From Flectobacillus sp. BAB-3569 (GTDB lineage Bacteria; Bacteroidota; Bacteroidia; Cytophagales; Spirosomataceae), in assembly GCF_002270355.1 (NCBI RefSeq), contig NZ_NJFZ01000001.1:43501-107500 (forward strand): DNA of 64,000 bases, in the 5' to 3' direction. Positions 56,351 to 64,000 of this stretch are shown here, one piece after another. The notes under the pieces are model-generated. The model saw only the letters and a program-made list of their open reading frames with translations, made no database searches and was not told the origin of the DNA. The number at the start of each line of letters is the position of its first letter. The stretch's first letter is position 1. Both the position numbers and the translations under genes were made by a program.

Positions 56351-57721
56351 TTGGAAACTCGATTATCTGACGATTATCACCCGATTAGGGTGCTTTTGGC
56401 TCAAGTTGAAAGCACCTCATCTTACAGCGTATACGGTATCGATGCGCTTATCCTGATTGCCCTGCTGGGTATTTCTGCCCTACTGGCTGGCTCTGAAGTT
56501 GCCTTTTTCTCCCTATCTGCCGATGAACGTGTTGCCTGTCGTGAAAGCGATAGTGGAAGTGAGCGTACTGTTGCCAAGTTGCTCGACAAGCCTCAACAAC
56601 TCCTAGCAACCCTCCTGATTGCCATCAATCTTGTCAACATTACCTTTGTGACAATCTCAACGTATCTAACAGAACAAATTTTAGGGGAAGAAGAAAAAGA
56701 AGGATTAGTTGCTACCTTGATTTTGTTGGTGGGTGTAACATTTATGATTACTTTTTTTGGAGAATTAATACCAAAGGTTTGGGCACAACAAAATAATTTG
56801 AAGTTTGCCAAACTTACTGCGCCGCTCATCGAAGTCGCCAGTATTATCTTCAAACCTTTGTCTTCTTTGCTTTTAGGAATTAGTAATATAATCGAAAAAC
56901 GTGTCGAGCGAAAAGGATATACTATTACTGCTGATGAACTTAACCATGCGCTTGAAATTACAACTGGGCAAGGGACTTCGGCACAAGAAAAGGATATTCT
57001 AAAAGGTATTGTCAATTTTGGTAGTACTTCGGCCAAAAGTGCCATGCGCCCTCGCCGCGATGTAACCGCATTTGATATTGAATGGGATTTTCATGAATTG
57101 ATGGATAAAATCAATAAGTCTGGGTATTCTCGAGTGCCTGTATTTAAGGAAACCATCGATAAAATAGAGGGAGTTCTTTATATCAAAGACTTGTTGCCAC
57201 ATATCGAAAAAGATGAGCACTTTAATTGGCAAGAGCTGATACATCAAGCATTTTTTATTCCCGAAAGTAAAAAGATTGATGACTTGCTTTATGATTTTCA
57301 AGAAAAGCGAGTTCATATGGCTATCGTAGTAAATGAATACGGCGAAACCGAAGGAATTATTACGATGGAAGATATCATTGAAGAAATTGTAGGTGATATC
57401 AACGACGAATACGATGAAGAGGATCTGGGATATAAGCGATTGGAAGATGGCTCATTTGAGTTTGAAGGTAAGGTTACACTAAACGATGTATGTCGTGCGT
57501 TGGGAATAGATAACGATTACTTTGAAAAGGTAAAAGGTGAAAGTGAATCACTGGCAGGGTTATTAATCGAATTGTTTGCTCGTCTACCTCATGCGGGAGA
57601 AGAAATAGATTATGATAAATTCAGATTTAGAATAGCCTCTGTCGATACGCGTCGTATTAAGAGAGTAAAAGTGACTATCAAAAACGAGGAAACCGACGAA
57701 ACCAATCGAGAGCTTACCTAA
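56351..57721 (+). CDS. gldE: Gliding motility-associated protein GldE (CNNM/CorC-type membrane protein)
   Basis: GldE supports the GldD lipoprotein in gliding motility and T9SS function in Flavobacterium; its biochemical role is unproven. The 456 residues have a CNNM membrane domain (IALLGISALLAGSEVAFFSLS, about 35-55, plus three more helices), a CBS pair (MRPRRDVTAFDIEWDFHELM... to GIITMEDIIEEIVGDI) and a C-terminal CorC/HlyC domain. The ssb-gldE order is conserved in the phylum. The start is a TTG, with no ATG near enough to replace it. gldD, usually next, is not here. Confidence 0.88.
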   Translation: METRLSDDYHPIRVLLAQVESTSSYSVYGIDALILIALLGISALLAGSEVAFFSLSADERVACRESDSGSERTVAKLLDKPQQLLATLLIAINLVNITFVTISTYLTEQILGEEEKEGLVATLILLVGVTFMITFFGELIPKVWAQQNNLKFAKLTAPLIEVASIIFKPLSSLLLGISNIIEKRVERKGYTITADELNHALEITTGQGTSAQEKDILKGIVNFGSTSAKSAMRPRRDVTAFDIEWDFHELMDKINKSGYSRVPVFKETIDKIEGVLYIKDLLPHIEKDEHFNWQELIHQAFFIPESKKIDDLLYDFQEKRVHMAIVVNEYGETEGIITMEDIIEEIVGDINDEYDEEDLGYKRLEDGSFEFEGKVTLNDVCRALGIDNDYFEKVKGESESLAGLLIELFARLPHAGEEIDYDKFRFRIASVDTRRIKRVKVTIKNEETDETNRELT

Positions 57722-57738
57722 CGTGCCATTATTATTCA

Positions 57739-58659
57739 ATGAAATATTACCCATTTTTAACTTTATTGACAGGACTTCTTGCTTGTAATAACGATTGCCC
57801 AACTCCAATAATTGATGATTTTGAGAAAGGTGTTGGAAGTTTAGTTGAGAATTCTAATCTAGATGAGGCTTCTGGATTGGCCGCAAGCTACACCAATCCT
57901 GGAATGATGTGGTCCCATAATGATAGTGGTGATTCTAATCGTATCTTCTTGATGGATAGCTTGGGCAAAGGAACCAAAGAGTTTTATTTGGAAGGTGCCG
58001 TGAACCGTGATTGGGAAGATATGGCTATAACCAAGTTTTCGGATGGTACTTATATATATCTGGGAGATATTGGCGATAATTTGGCAGTGTATCCAAGTTG
58101 TACAATTTATCGAGTAAAAGAACCTAATGCTGCTAGTCAAGCGGTTCAAGCTAGTAATAGTATTACGTTAAAAGATGTACAAAAAATTACTTATGTATAT
58201 CCAGATGGCGCTCGTGATGCCGAATGTATGTTTATCGATCACGATACCAAAGATATTTACATTCTTTCCAAAAGAGACTTAAAACAGCGATTGTATAAAC
58301 TGCCATATCCACAGTCTTATACTCAAACTATCACAGCGGAGTTTGTAGAAGAGGTCTCTTTTTCGACAGCACTCAATACGATGTTTTATATTACTGCTGG
58401 AGATATTTCGCCTGATAACAAAGAAATCCTTATCAGAAATTATGGACAGATATATCATTGGCGTAGAGCCGACGGCGAATCAATAGCAAAGGCTTTACTT
58501 CGTCCTGCCAAATTGTTGGATTATACTTATTCGGCAAGTGAAGAGGCTCAAGGTGAAGGAATAGCTTTTTCAAGAACTGGAACAGATTATTATACGATTG
58601 GAGAGGCAACAGATTACAAACTTCCTGTAAAGCTTTTTAGATATGCTAGAAAAAAATAG
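57739..58659 (+). CDS. Lipoprotein with beta-propeller-like domain, function unknown
   Basis: The 306 residues begin with a lipoprotein signal MKYYPFLTLLTGLLAC, with the acylated Cys at residue 16. The mature part is strand-rich with repeated motifs: LDEASGLAASYTNPGMMWSHNDSGDSN-like near the start, DWEDMAITKF, YIYLGDIGDN, DAECMFIDHDTKDIYILSK and GEGIAFSRTGTDYYTIGE. This looks like a propeller that binds metal or extended ligands. It is 17 nt after gldE, where gldD normally sits, but it does not resemble GldD. A bidirectional terminator follows. Confidence 0.8.
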   Translation: MKYYPFLTLLTGLLACNNDCPTPIIDDFEKGVGSLVENSNLDEASGLAASYTNPGMMWSHNDSGDSNRIFLMDSLGKGTKEFYLEGAVNRDWEDMAITKFSDGTYIYLGDIGDNLAVYPSCTIYRVKEPNAASQAVQASNSITLKDVQKITYVYPDGARDAECMFIDHDTKDIYILSKRDLKQRLYKLPYPQSYTQTITAEFVEEVSFSTALNTMFYITAGDISPDNKEILIRNYGQIYHWRRADGESIAKALLRPAKLLDYTYSASEEAQGEGIAFSRTGTDYYTIGEATDYKLPVKLFRYARKK

Positions 58660-58684
58660 GCAAGCTTAGCTTGCCTATTTTTTT
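58654..58684. terminator. Shared terminator of two convergent genes
   Basis: AAATAGGCAAGCT (58654-58666) and AGCTTGCCTATTT (58668-58680) form a near-perfect palindrome around one T, with T runs on both strands. It overlaps the stop of the propeller lipoprotein and sits 3-7 nt from the DUF192 stop, so it serves both. Confidence 0.85.
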
Positions 58685-58686
58685 GT

Positions 58687-59208
58687 TTAAAACGAAATTT
58701 TATCTCCCTGCTTAATGCCGTTTCGTTGACAAAATCCTGCGTTTACTTCCAACACATACTGAGCTGGTTTGTAGGAAGGAATTGCTTCTTCTGAGAAAGG
58801 TGGGCGATTGGGTTGTATCGTGATGACTTCCTTATTAGAATTGATAAATAGGAGGTCTAATGGAATAAAGGTGTTTTTCATCCAGAAGCTTCTTTCTTGA
58901 CTATCTGGAAAAACAAACAACATCCCACAAGTATCTGGCATGCTTTTACGATACATTAATCCTTGAGTAGTTTCGGCATCATTATCGGCAATTTCGATAC
59001 TAATTTTCTTCTGAATTTTCGGAAAAGTTAATTCTCCTTCTTTTTTGAAAGCAGGTTCGTTCGAAACAACCCCAGATGGAGCAGGTGCTGAAATAGAGCT
59101 TACTGTTCCAGCTTCGCTATCTTCGGAACGAAAAATAGCAATTAGCTTAGGAATCATACTACCAAACAGTAATAAGCCCACAAATAAGAGAACTACGATT
59201 TTTTTCAT
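58687..59208 (-). CDS. DUF192 family exported protein
   Basis: The 173-residue protein has an N-terminal hydrophobic helix (KIVVLLFVGLLLFGSMIPKLIAIF), a Ser/Ala/Pro-rich linker and then a DUF192 domain: EIADNDAETTQGLMYRKSMPDTCGMLFVFP, RSFWMKNTFIPLDLLFI and VLEVNAGFCQRNGIKQGD. DUF192 proteins are small, often exported, and of unknown function. After correction of the uvrD frameshift it starts 44 nt past the uvrD stop on the same strand, so the two probably share a transcript. Confidence 0.92.
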   Translation of the reverse strand: MKKIVVLLFVGLLLFGSMIPKLIAIFRSEDSEAGTVSSISAPAPSGVVSNEPAFKKEGELTFPKIQKKISIEIADNDAETTQGLMYRKSMPDTCGMLFVFPDSQERSFWMKNTFIPLDLLFINSNKEVITIQPNRPPFSEEAIPSYKPAQYVLEVNAGFCQRNGIKQGDKISF

Positions 59209-59252
59209 TTTAGGATAATGAGTTTTTGATTTGAAAACGTTAAACGCCAGTT

Positions 59253-61582
59253 TTATGATATAATTCTGAGCTTCGCAAAGCTTAATAATAAGGTTTTTTC
59301 ACCAACTCCTCCTTCAAACTCAATGGTTGCTTTGCGGTCGTTTCCGTTTACATCCATTTTTTGACTTTTCCATAACCAAATTTTAGATGCTCCACTCGGT
59401 CGCCTTCTTGTAAATTTTTGGTATCACTAGGGGCAAAGTCAGGTGATGGCACATACGTTGCTGGTGCCGAATTGACCACAGGCTTTTTCTGAATCAAATT
59501 AGAGGTCGTTGTGGATATACCAGTTTTGTTGCTGAGAGGCAAATTGTTAGATACAACACCAGACTGACTATCGGTTCTTCTGACAAATCCCTGTGGAACA
59601 CGTTGGGTTTCTTCGACAGCACGACGGATATTTCTGGCAAACTGTAAATATTTTGGATCTATTTCATCTAAAAATCTACTAGGTTCACAAGGCTTCAATC
59701 TTCCGTATTGATATCTACTTTCGGCATAAGACATTACAAGTTTTTTCTCAGCACGAGTAATAGCTACATAAAACAAACGACGTTCCTCTTCCAAATCTGC
59801 ACGACTCTGAAGCATCATTTGACTAGGGAAAAGGTCTTCTTCCATACCTGCTACATACACATGATTGAACTCCAAACCTTTGGCACCGTGAATTGTCATC
59901 ATAGTTACACGGTCGTTGTCGCCATCAGGGTCATCTTCGTCGGCAGTAGTTAATAAAGATACTGTTTGCAAAAAGCTGGCTAATGAATGGTCTTCAGTAT
60001 CGGGGTTATCTACAAACTGTTTGATAGAGTTCAATAATTCCTGAACGTTTTCATAACGAGAAAGTCCCTCAACGGTTTTATCCTCATGAAGTTCCTTTAA
60101 CAAACCCGAAGCTTTTGCCACATGACTGGCTATTTCGTAAGCATCTTTGTTAGGTACTTGAGTCATAAGAATAAATGACTTAATCAAATCAGCAAATCCT
60201 TCGATGGTCTCAGCAAAGCGCCCTGCTTGATATTGACGAATATTACTTACAATTTCCCAAACAGATTTTTGTTGTTCAGCTGCTGTGATTTCGATTCTTG
60301 CAATGGTAGTATCACCAATACCTCTTTTGGGTAAATTAATAATACGTTTGAATGCCTCTATATCTTTTTGATTTATGACAAACCTCAAATAAGATAAAAG
60401 GTCTTTGATTTCACGTCTTTGGTAAAATGATAAACCGCCAACAATACGATACTTGATATTTAATTTTCGAAGAGCTTCTTCAAAGGCCCGTGATTGGGCA
60501 TTAGTACGATACAAAATGGCAAAATCTGTATTACGCAAACCCAAGGCCATTTTCGCTTCAAAAATATTAGTTGCAATCAATCGACCTTCTTCATTGTCCG
60601 AAGCCGCCTTGATGAGCTCGATAGGGGAGCCTTCTTCGTTTTCAGTAAAGACATTTTTCTTTAACTGATTTTTATTTTTAGCAATAACTGAGTTAGCTGC
60701 TTGTACAATACTATTAGTCGAGCGATAATTTTGTTCCAACTTAATGGTTACAAGATTCGGATAGTCTTTTTCTAAATTAAGAATATTGTCAATATTAGCG
60801 CCACGGAAAGCATAAATCGACTGAGCATCGTCGCCCACTACTGCAAGATTGTTGTGCATAGCAGCAAGTTTCTTGATAATGAGATATTGGGAAACGTTGG
60901 TATCCTGAAACTCATCGACCATAATGTACTGAAACTTGCGCTGATATTTGTCTAATACCACAGGATGATCTCTAAACAATACATTGGTATTGAAAAGTAA
61001 GTCATCGAAGTCCATGGCATTGGCTTGAAAGCAGCGCAAGGTATACAATTTATATAGACGTCCTATTTCGGGAAGTTTGGCAGCCGCATCGTCAGCTTGA
61101 ATGATTGGATTGTTGAGGTATTCATCTGGGCCAATCAAGCGGTTTTTCGCTCCTGAGATTCTGTTGAAAACAACATTGGGTTTATACACCTTATCGTCGA
61201 GTCCTCTTTCTTTGATGATACTTTTTAATAAAGATTTAGAATCGTCAGTATCATAAATAGAAAAGTCGGAAGTATAGCCCAAGTGTTTGCCCTCAAATCG
61301 CAATATTTTGGCAAATACTGAGTGAAATGTACCCATCCAGATATTCTTGGCATCGTTTCCTACAGCCTTTTCTACCCTTACTCGCATTTCGCCTGCTGCT
61401 TTATTGGTAAAAGTCAATAGCAGAATCTGAAAAGGATCTACTCCTTTATCCAAAAGATACGCCGTTCTGTAGGTAAGAACTCTTGTTTTGCCAGAACCCG
61501 CTCCTGCAATAATCATGAGAGGACCTGTGGTATGTTGTACTGCCGCTTGTTGCGGTTCGTTAAGACCTGCTAAATAATTCAT
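59253..61582 (-). CDS. UvrD/PcrA-type 3'-5' DNA helicase (frameshifted near its C-terminus)
   Basis: This superfamily 1A helicase unwinds DNA in mismatch/nucleotide-excision repair and clears recombinase filaments. The long frame carries motif I GAGSGKTRVLTYR (27-39), motif II DEFQDTN, motif III VVGDDAQSIYAFRG, motif IV-VI elements (MTIHGAKGLEFNHV, RRLFYVAITRAEK) and ends VEHLKFGYGKVKKWM. Adding one base to the T6 run at 59357-59362 (plus strand) continues the reading with MDVNGNDRKATIEFEGGVGE and then a LLLSFAKLRII end. This is the conserved Tudor-like C-terminus of PcrA, with a stop at 59253. I therefore give the extended span. DUF192 follows. Confidence 0.92.
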
Positions 61583-61611
61583 ATTTCAAAAACTCAATAC
61601 TATTACAAGAC

Positions 61612-61652
61612 ACAAGCCATCAATCTTTATGTGTAAAAGATTGATGGCTTGT
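61612..61652 (-). terminator. Hairpin after the acyl-CoA carboxylase beta-subunit gene
   Basis: Perfect 17-nt arms (61612-61628 and 61636-61652, core GCCATCAATC) enclose a 7-nt loop in the gap before uvrD. The T tail on the minus strand is weak, so it may be a terminator or a processing hairpin. Confidence 0.55.
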
Positions 61653-61668
61653 AAGTCAAACCATTCTC

Positions 61669-61676
61669 CAAAATTA
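61669..61676 (-). promoter_or_regulatory. TAnnTTTG-type -7 box upstream of the uvrD-type gene
   Basis: TAATTTTG on the minus strand fits the consensus 86 nt upstream of the uvrD ATG. It lies before the hairpin at 61612-61652, so that hairpin would fall in the leader if this box is used. No -33 element was found. Confidence 0.3.
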
Positions 61677-61719
61677 CGAAGAAAAACTATGGTAATCAGC
61701 TTATATCAAATATCCTTTA

Positions 61720-63339
61720 CTAAGTTTGAATAACACCTACTTTAAATTCTTTTTCAATAGGAGCATGATTAGCCGCTGCAATACCTTCAGAAATGACACG
61801 TCGTGTCTGTAGTGGGTCTATAATTTCGTCAACCCACAATCTTGCTGCCGCATAATAAGGGGTTGTTTGAGTGTTATATTTTTCGATAATTTCTTTGAGT
61901 AGCTGTTCTTCTTCTTCCTTCGAAACTTCTTTTCCCTGCGATTGCATAGATGCTATTTGCGTTTGCAACAAAGTCTTGGCTGCTTGTTCGCCACCCATTA
62001 CGGCAATTTTGGCACTTGGCCAAGCATAGATAAATCGAGGATCATAAGCTTTTCCACACATCGCATAATTACCCGCTCCGTACGAATTACCTATGACAAT
62101 CGTAATTTTAGGAACGACCGAATTCGCTACAGCATTCACCATTTTGGCGCCATCCTTAATAATACCCGAATGCTCCGAGCGACTTCCGACCATAAATCCC
62201 GTAACATCTTGTAAAAACACCAACGGTATTTTCTTCTGATTACAGTTCATAATAAACCTTGCAGCTTTGTCGGCGCCATCATTATATATAACGCCCCCAA
62301 TCTGAACTTCACCTTTGCCACTTTTAGTAATCAAGCGCTGATTGGCTACAATGCCCACAGCCCAACCATCAATACGGGCATATCCACAAAGAATAGTTTT
62401 GCCATAATCTTTTTTAAACTCATCAAACTCCGAATTATCAACCAATCGCTCAATAATATCTACCATATTATAAGGCTTAGTTCTGAGTTCGGGTAAAATA
62501 TCATAAATCTCTTCCTGATTTTTGATTGGCAAACTAGGTGTTGCTCTATTAAAACCTGCTTTGGTATCCTCGCCAAGTTTTCCTATAATTCTTTTTACCT
62601 GATCCAAGCACTCTTGTTCGGTTTTGAATTTATAATCCGCATTGCCCGAAAGTTCGGTATGCGTGACAGCACCGCCCAGTGTTTCGGCGTCAATGTTTTC
62701 GCCAATAGCCGCCTTTACCAAATAGGGACCTGCCAAAAAAATTGAACTCTGTCCTTCGACCATCAAAGTTTCGTCTGACATAATAGGAAGATAGGCTCCT
62801 CCAGCAACACAACTTCCCAGCACCGCCGATATTTGAGTAATACCCATCGCACTCATAATAGAGTTGTTGTAAAAAACTCGCCCGAAATGTTCTTTGTCTG
62901 GAAAAATCTCGTCTTGCATTGGTAGAAAAACTCCAGCACTGTCCACCAAATAAATAATAGGAAGCCTATTTTGTAAAGCTATTTCCTGCAAACGGAGATT
63001 CTTTTTTCCCGTAATAGGAAAATACGCTCCAGCTTTAACAGTTTGGTCGTTGGCAACAATCATACATTGTTTTCCCGATACATACCCAATCCCTCCAACT
63101 GTACCTCCTGCAGGACATCCGCCATATTCTTTGTACATTTCAAAACCTACAAAAGCACCCAATTCTAAAAACGTTGTATCAGGGTCGATTAGGTATGCAA
63201 TGCGTTCTCGTGCTGTGAGCTTTCCACGGTCGTGTTGTTTGGCAATATTTTTGAGACCACCTCCTAGCTTTATTTTCTCTAGATGGTTTGCCATTTGCTC
63301 TACCAATTGCTGGTTAGAGGATTGATTCATAGTTGACAT
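61720..63339 (-). CDS. Acyl-CoA carboxylase carboxyltransferase (beta) subunit, methylcrotonyl-CoA carboxylase type
   Basis: The subunit transfers carboxyl groups from carboxybiotin to an acyl-CoA. The 539 residues have the two crotonase-like carboxyltransferase domains: VDSAGVFLPMQDEIFPD and GSCVAGGAYLPIMSDE in the first, FLQDVTGFMVGSRSEHSGIIKDGAKMV and GNSYGAGNYAMCGKAYDPRF in the second. The LPMQ...FPD and FMVG/GIIKDGAKM pattern fits methylcrotonyl-CoA carboxylase beta subunits better than propionyl-CoA ones, which would place it in leucine breakdown. The biotin subunit is not in the window. The ATG at 63339 is the first in frame; an ATG three codons later is also possible. Confidence 0.92.
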   Translation of the reverse strand: MSTMNQSSNQQLVEQMANHLEKIKLGGGLKNIAKQHDRGKLTARERIAYLIDPDTTFLELGAFVGFEMYKEYGGCPAGGTVGGIGYVSGKQCMIVANDQTVKAGAYFPITGKKNLRLQEIALQNRLPIIYLVDSAGVFLPMQDEIFPDKEHFGRVFYNNSIMSAMGITQISAVLGSCVAGGAYLPIMSDETLMVEGQSSIFLAGPYLVKAAIGENIDAETLGGAVTHTELSGNADYKFKTEQECLDQVKRIIGKLGEDTKAGFNRATPSLPIKNQEEIYDILPELRTKPYNMVDIIERLVDNSEFDEFKKDYGKTILCGYARIDGWAVGIVANQRLITKSGKGEVQIGGVIYNDGADKAARFIMNCNQKKIPLVFLQDVTGFMVGSRSEHSGIIKDGAKMVNAVANSVVPKITIVIGNSYGAGNYAMCGKAYDPRFIYAWPSAKIAVMGGEQAAKTLLQTQIASMQSQGKEVSKEEEEQLLKEIIEKYNTQTTPYYAAARLWVDEIIDPLQTRRVISEGIAAANHAPIEKEFKVGVIQT

Positions 63340-63556
63340 GAGTTTTAGATAATAAATTGTTGATGAATGTGTTTATATAGAATAGCATAACCTTAGTATT
63401 CTATATAACTTTACTAAGTTATATAAATTATGCAAATATTAATAAATTGGATTATTTGACCAAATAGGCTACATTAGCAAATACTTAAATTTTGACAATA
63501 GGGAATATTCCTAATAAATTGTCTTATCATAAACTAACTATATACATATTGATATA

Positions 63557-64000
63557 ATGACCAGAATTCTGCTCGTCGAAGATGATGAAAGCCTAGGGTT
63601 TGTAGTAAAAGATAATCTTGAACAAGAAGGATATCAAATCGATTTACAAGTAGATGGTAAAGCAGGGCAAAGAGCTTTCCAACAAAATGAATATGATTTG
63701 TGTATTTTTGATGTAATGCTTCCAGAAATGGATGGGTTTATGCTGGCCGAAACCATTAGAAAAGCAGGAAGTGAAATTCCTATTATATTCCTAACGGCAA
63801 AATCGCTCAAAGAAGATCGTATTAAAGGTCTTAAATTAGGAGCCGATGATTATTTGACAAAACCCTTCAGTATCGAAGAACTTGTTTTGCGAATTGAAGC
63901 TATCCTAAAACGGACAGGCAAAAAAACTACAGTTTCCAATGGTGTGCTTCAAATAGGACGTTATATACACGATAGTAAAAATCTTAAATTGACTATCGAT
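63557..64000 (+). CDS. OmpR-family two-component response regulator (3' end beyond window)
   Basis: The first 148 codons are visible. The receiver domain (MTRILLVEDDESLGFVVKDN onward) has the acidic pair near residues 9-10, the phospho-acceptor D52 in IFDVMLPEMDGF, the switch Thr in IFLTAKS and the conserved Lys in YLTKPF (about 102). A linker is followed by the first strands of a winged-helix DNA-binding domain (GVLQIGRYIHDSKNLKL), which marks it as OmpR/PhoB type. A kinase gene may lie beyond the window edge. It is divergent from the carboxylase gene. Confidence 0.95.
   Translation, partial: MTRILLVEDDESLGFVVKDNLEQEGYQIDLQVDGKAGQRAFQQNEYDLCIFDVMLPEMDGFMLAETIRKAGSEIPIIFLTAKSLKEDRIKGLKLGADDYLTKPFSIEELVLRIEAILKRTGKKTTVSNGVLQIGRYIHDSKNLKLTID

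Noticed and set aside
57739..58659. Assignment of this gene as gldD by position
   Set aside because: The protein shows propeller-like repeats and no similarity I can recognise to GldD. Position alone is not enough.
59253..59347. Intergenic hairpin (GAGCTT...AAGCTT) after uvrD as a terminator
   Set aside because: After correcting the frameshift this stretch is coding for the conserved UvrD/PcrA C-terminus.

Overview
The window reads as a chromosomal segment of a low-GC member of the Bacteroidota, most likely a Cytophagales bacterium (a Flectobacillus/Arcicella-like genus would fit, but that is a guess). The signs are the type IX secretion proteins PorU and PorV, the gliding protein GldE next to ssb and mutY, a split complex I cluster (nuoKLMN only), many TAnnTTTG-type promoter boxes, and almost no Shine-Dalgarno sequences. 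I see no rRNA, tRNA, CRISPR array, insertion sequence or prophage. It is mostly core chromosome with one defence cassette.

Layout. 0-6 kb: an RluA-type pseudouridine synthase cut by the window edge, panB, a secreted barrel/Fn3-like protein of unknown role, and typA/bipA. 5.9-16.6 kb: a three-gene surface operon made of a beta-barrel, a 2253-residue TANFOR-like multi-sandwich protein and an Fn3-repeat protein. 16.7-25 kb: a 7TMR-DISM histidine kinase, dxs, two rhomboid proteases, cysS and a HEPN-domain protein. 25-28 kb: a GNAT-like protein, a PfkB-type kinase and a CBS protein. 28-35 kb: an M16-family protein without the zinc motif, porV, porU, a SprT-like metalloprotease and a small lipoprotein. 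35.5-42.4 kb: gtrA-like, nuoN, nuoM, nuoL, nuoK and a DnaQ-type exonuclease. 42.8-48 kb: a polyprenyl synthase, a third rhomboid, dxr, rseP and a DUF6702-like protein. 47.9-50.4 kb: a modification-dependent McrBC cassette with an EVE-like reader domain fused to McrB. 50.5-59 kb: RNase G, a 29-residue COX24-like ribosomal protein, a TPR protein, HU, mutY, ssb, gldE, a lipoprotein and a DUF192 protein. 59-64 kb: a UvrD/PcrA helicase, an acyl-CoA carboxylase beta subunit and the start of an OmpR-type response regulator.

How the genes work together. dxs, dxr and the polyprenyl synthase feed isoprenoid and quinone synthesis, and quinones are the substrate of the complex I membrane arm. PorU/PorV export and anchor surface proteins. 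The barrel/TANFOR/Fn3 operon, RseP, three rhomboids, SprT-like and M16-like proteins add a marked envelope and proteolysis theme.

Main caution. At least five genes (the Fn3 protein, the beta-barrel, gtrA-like, rseP and uvrD) are split by a single-base frameshift, and a sixth (DUF6702-like) may be. In four of the five the reading frame is restored by adding one base to an A/T run of 5-6. Two of these genes are normally indispensable. Homopolymer under-calling in the assembly is therefore the simplest explanation, and I give the corrected gene spans. The most unusual non-coding structure is a pair of inverted palindromic repeats with compensatory differences between mcrB and mcrC (49011-49095).
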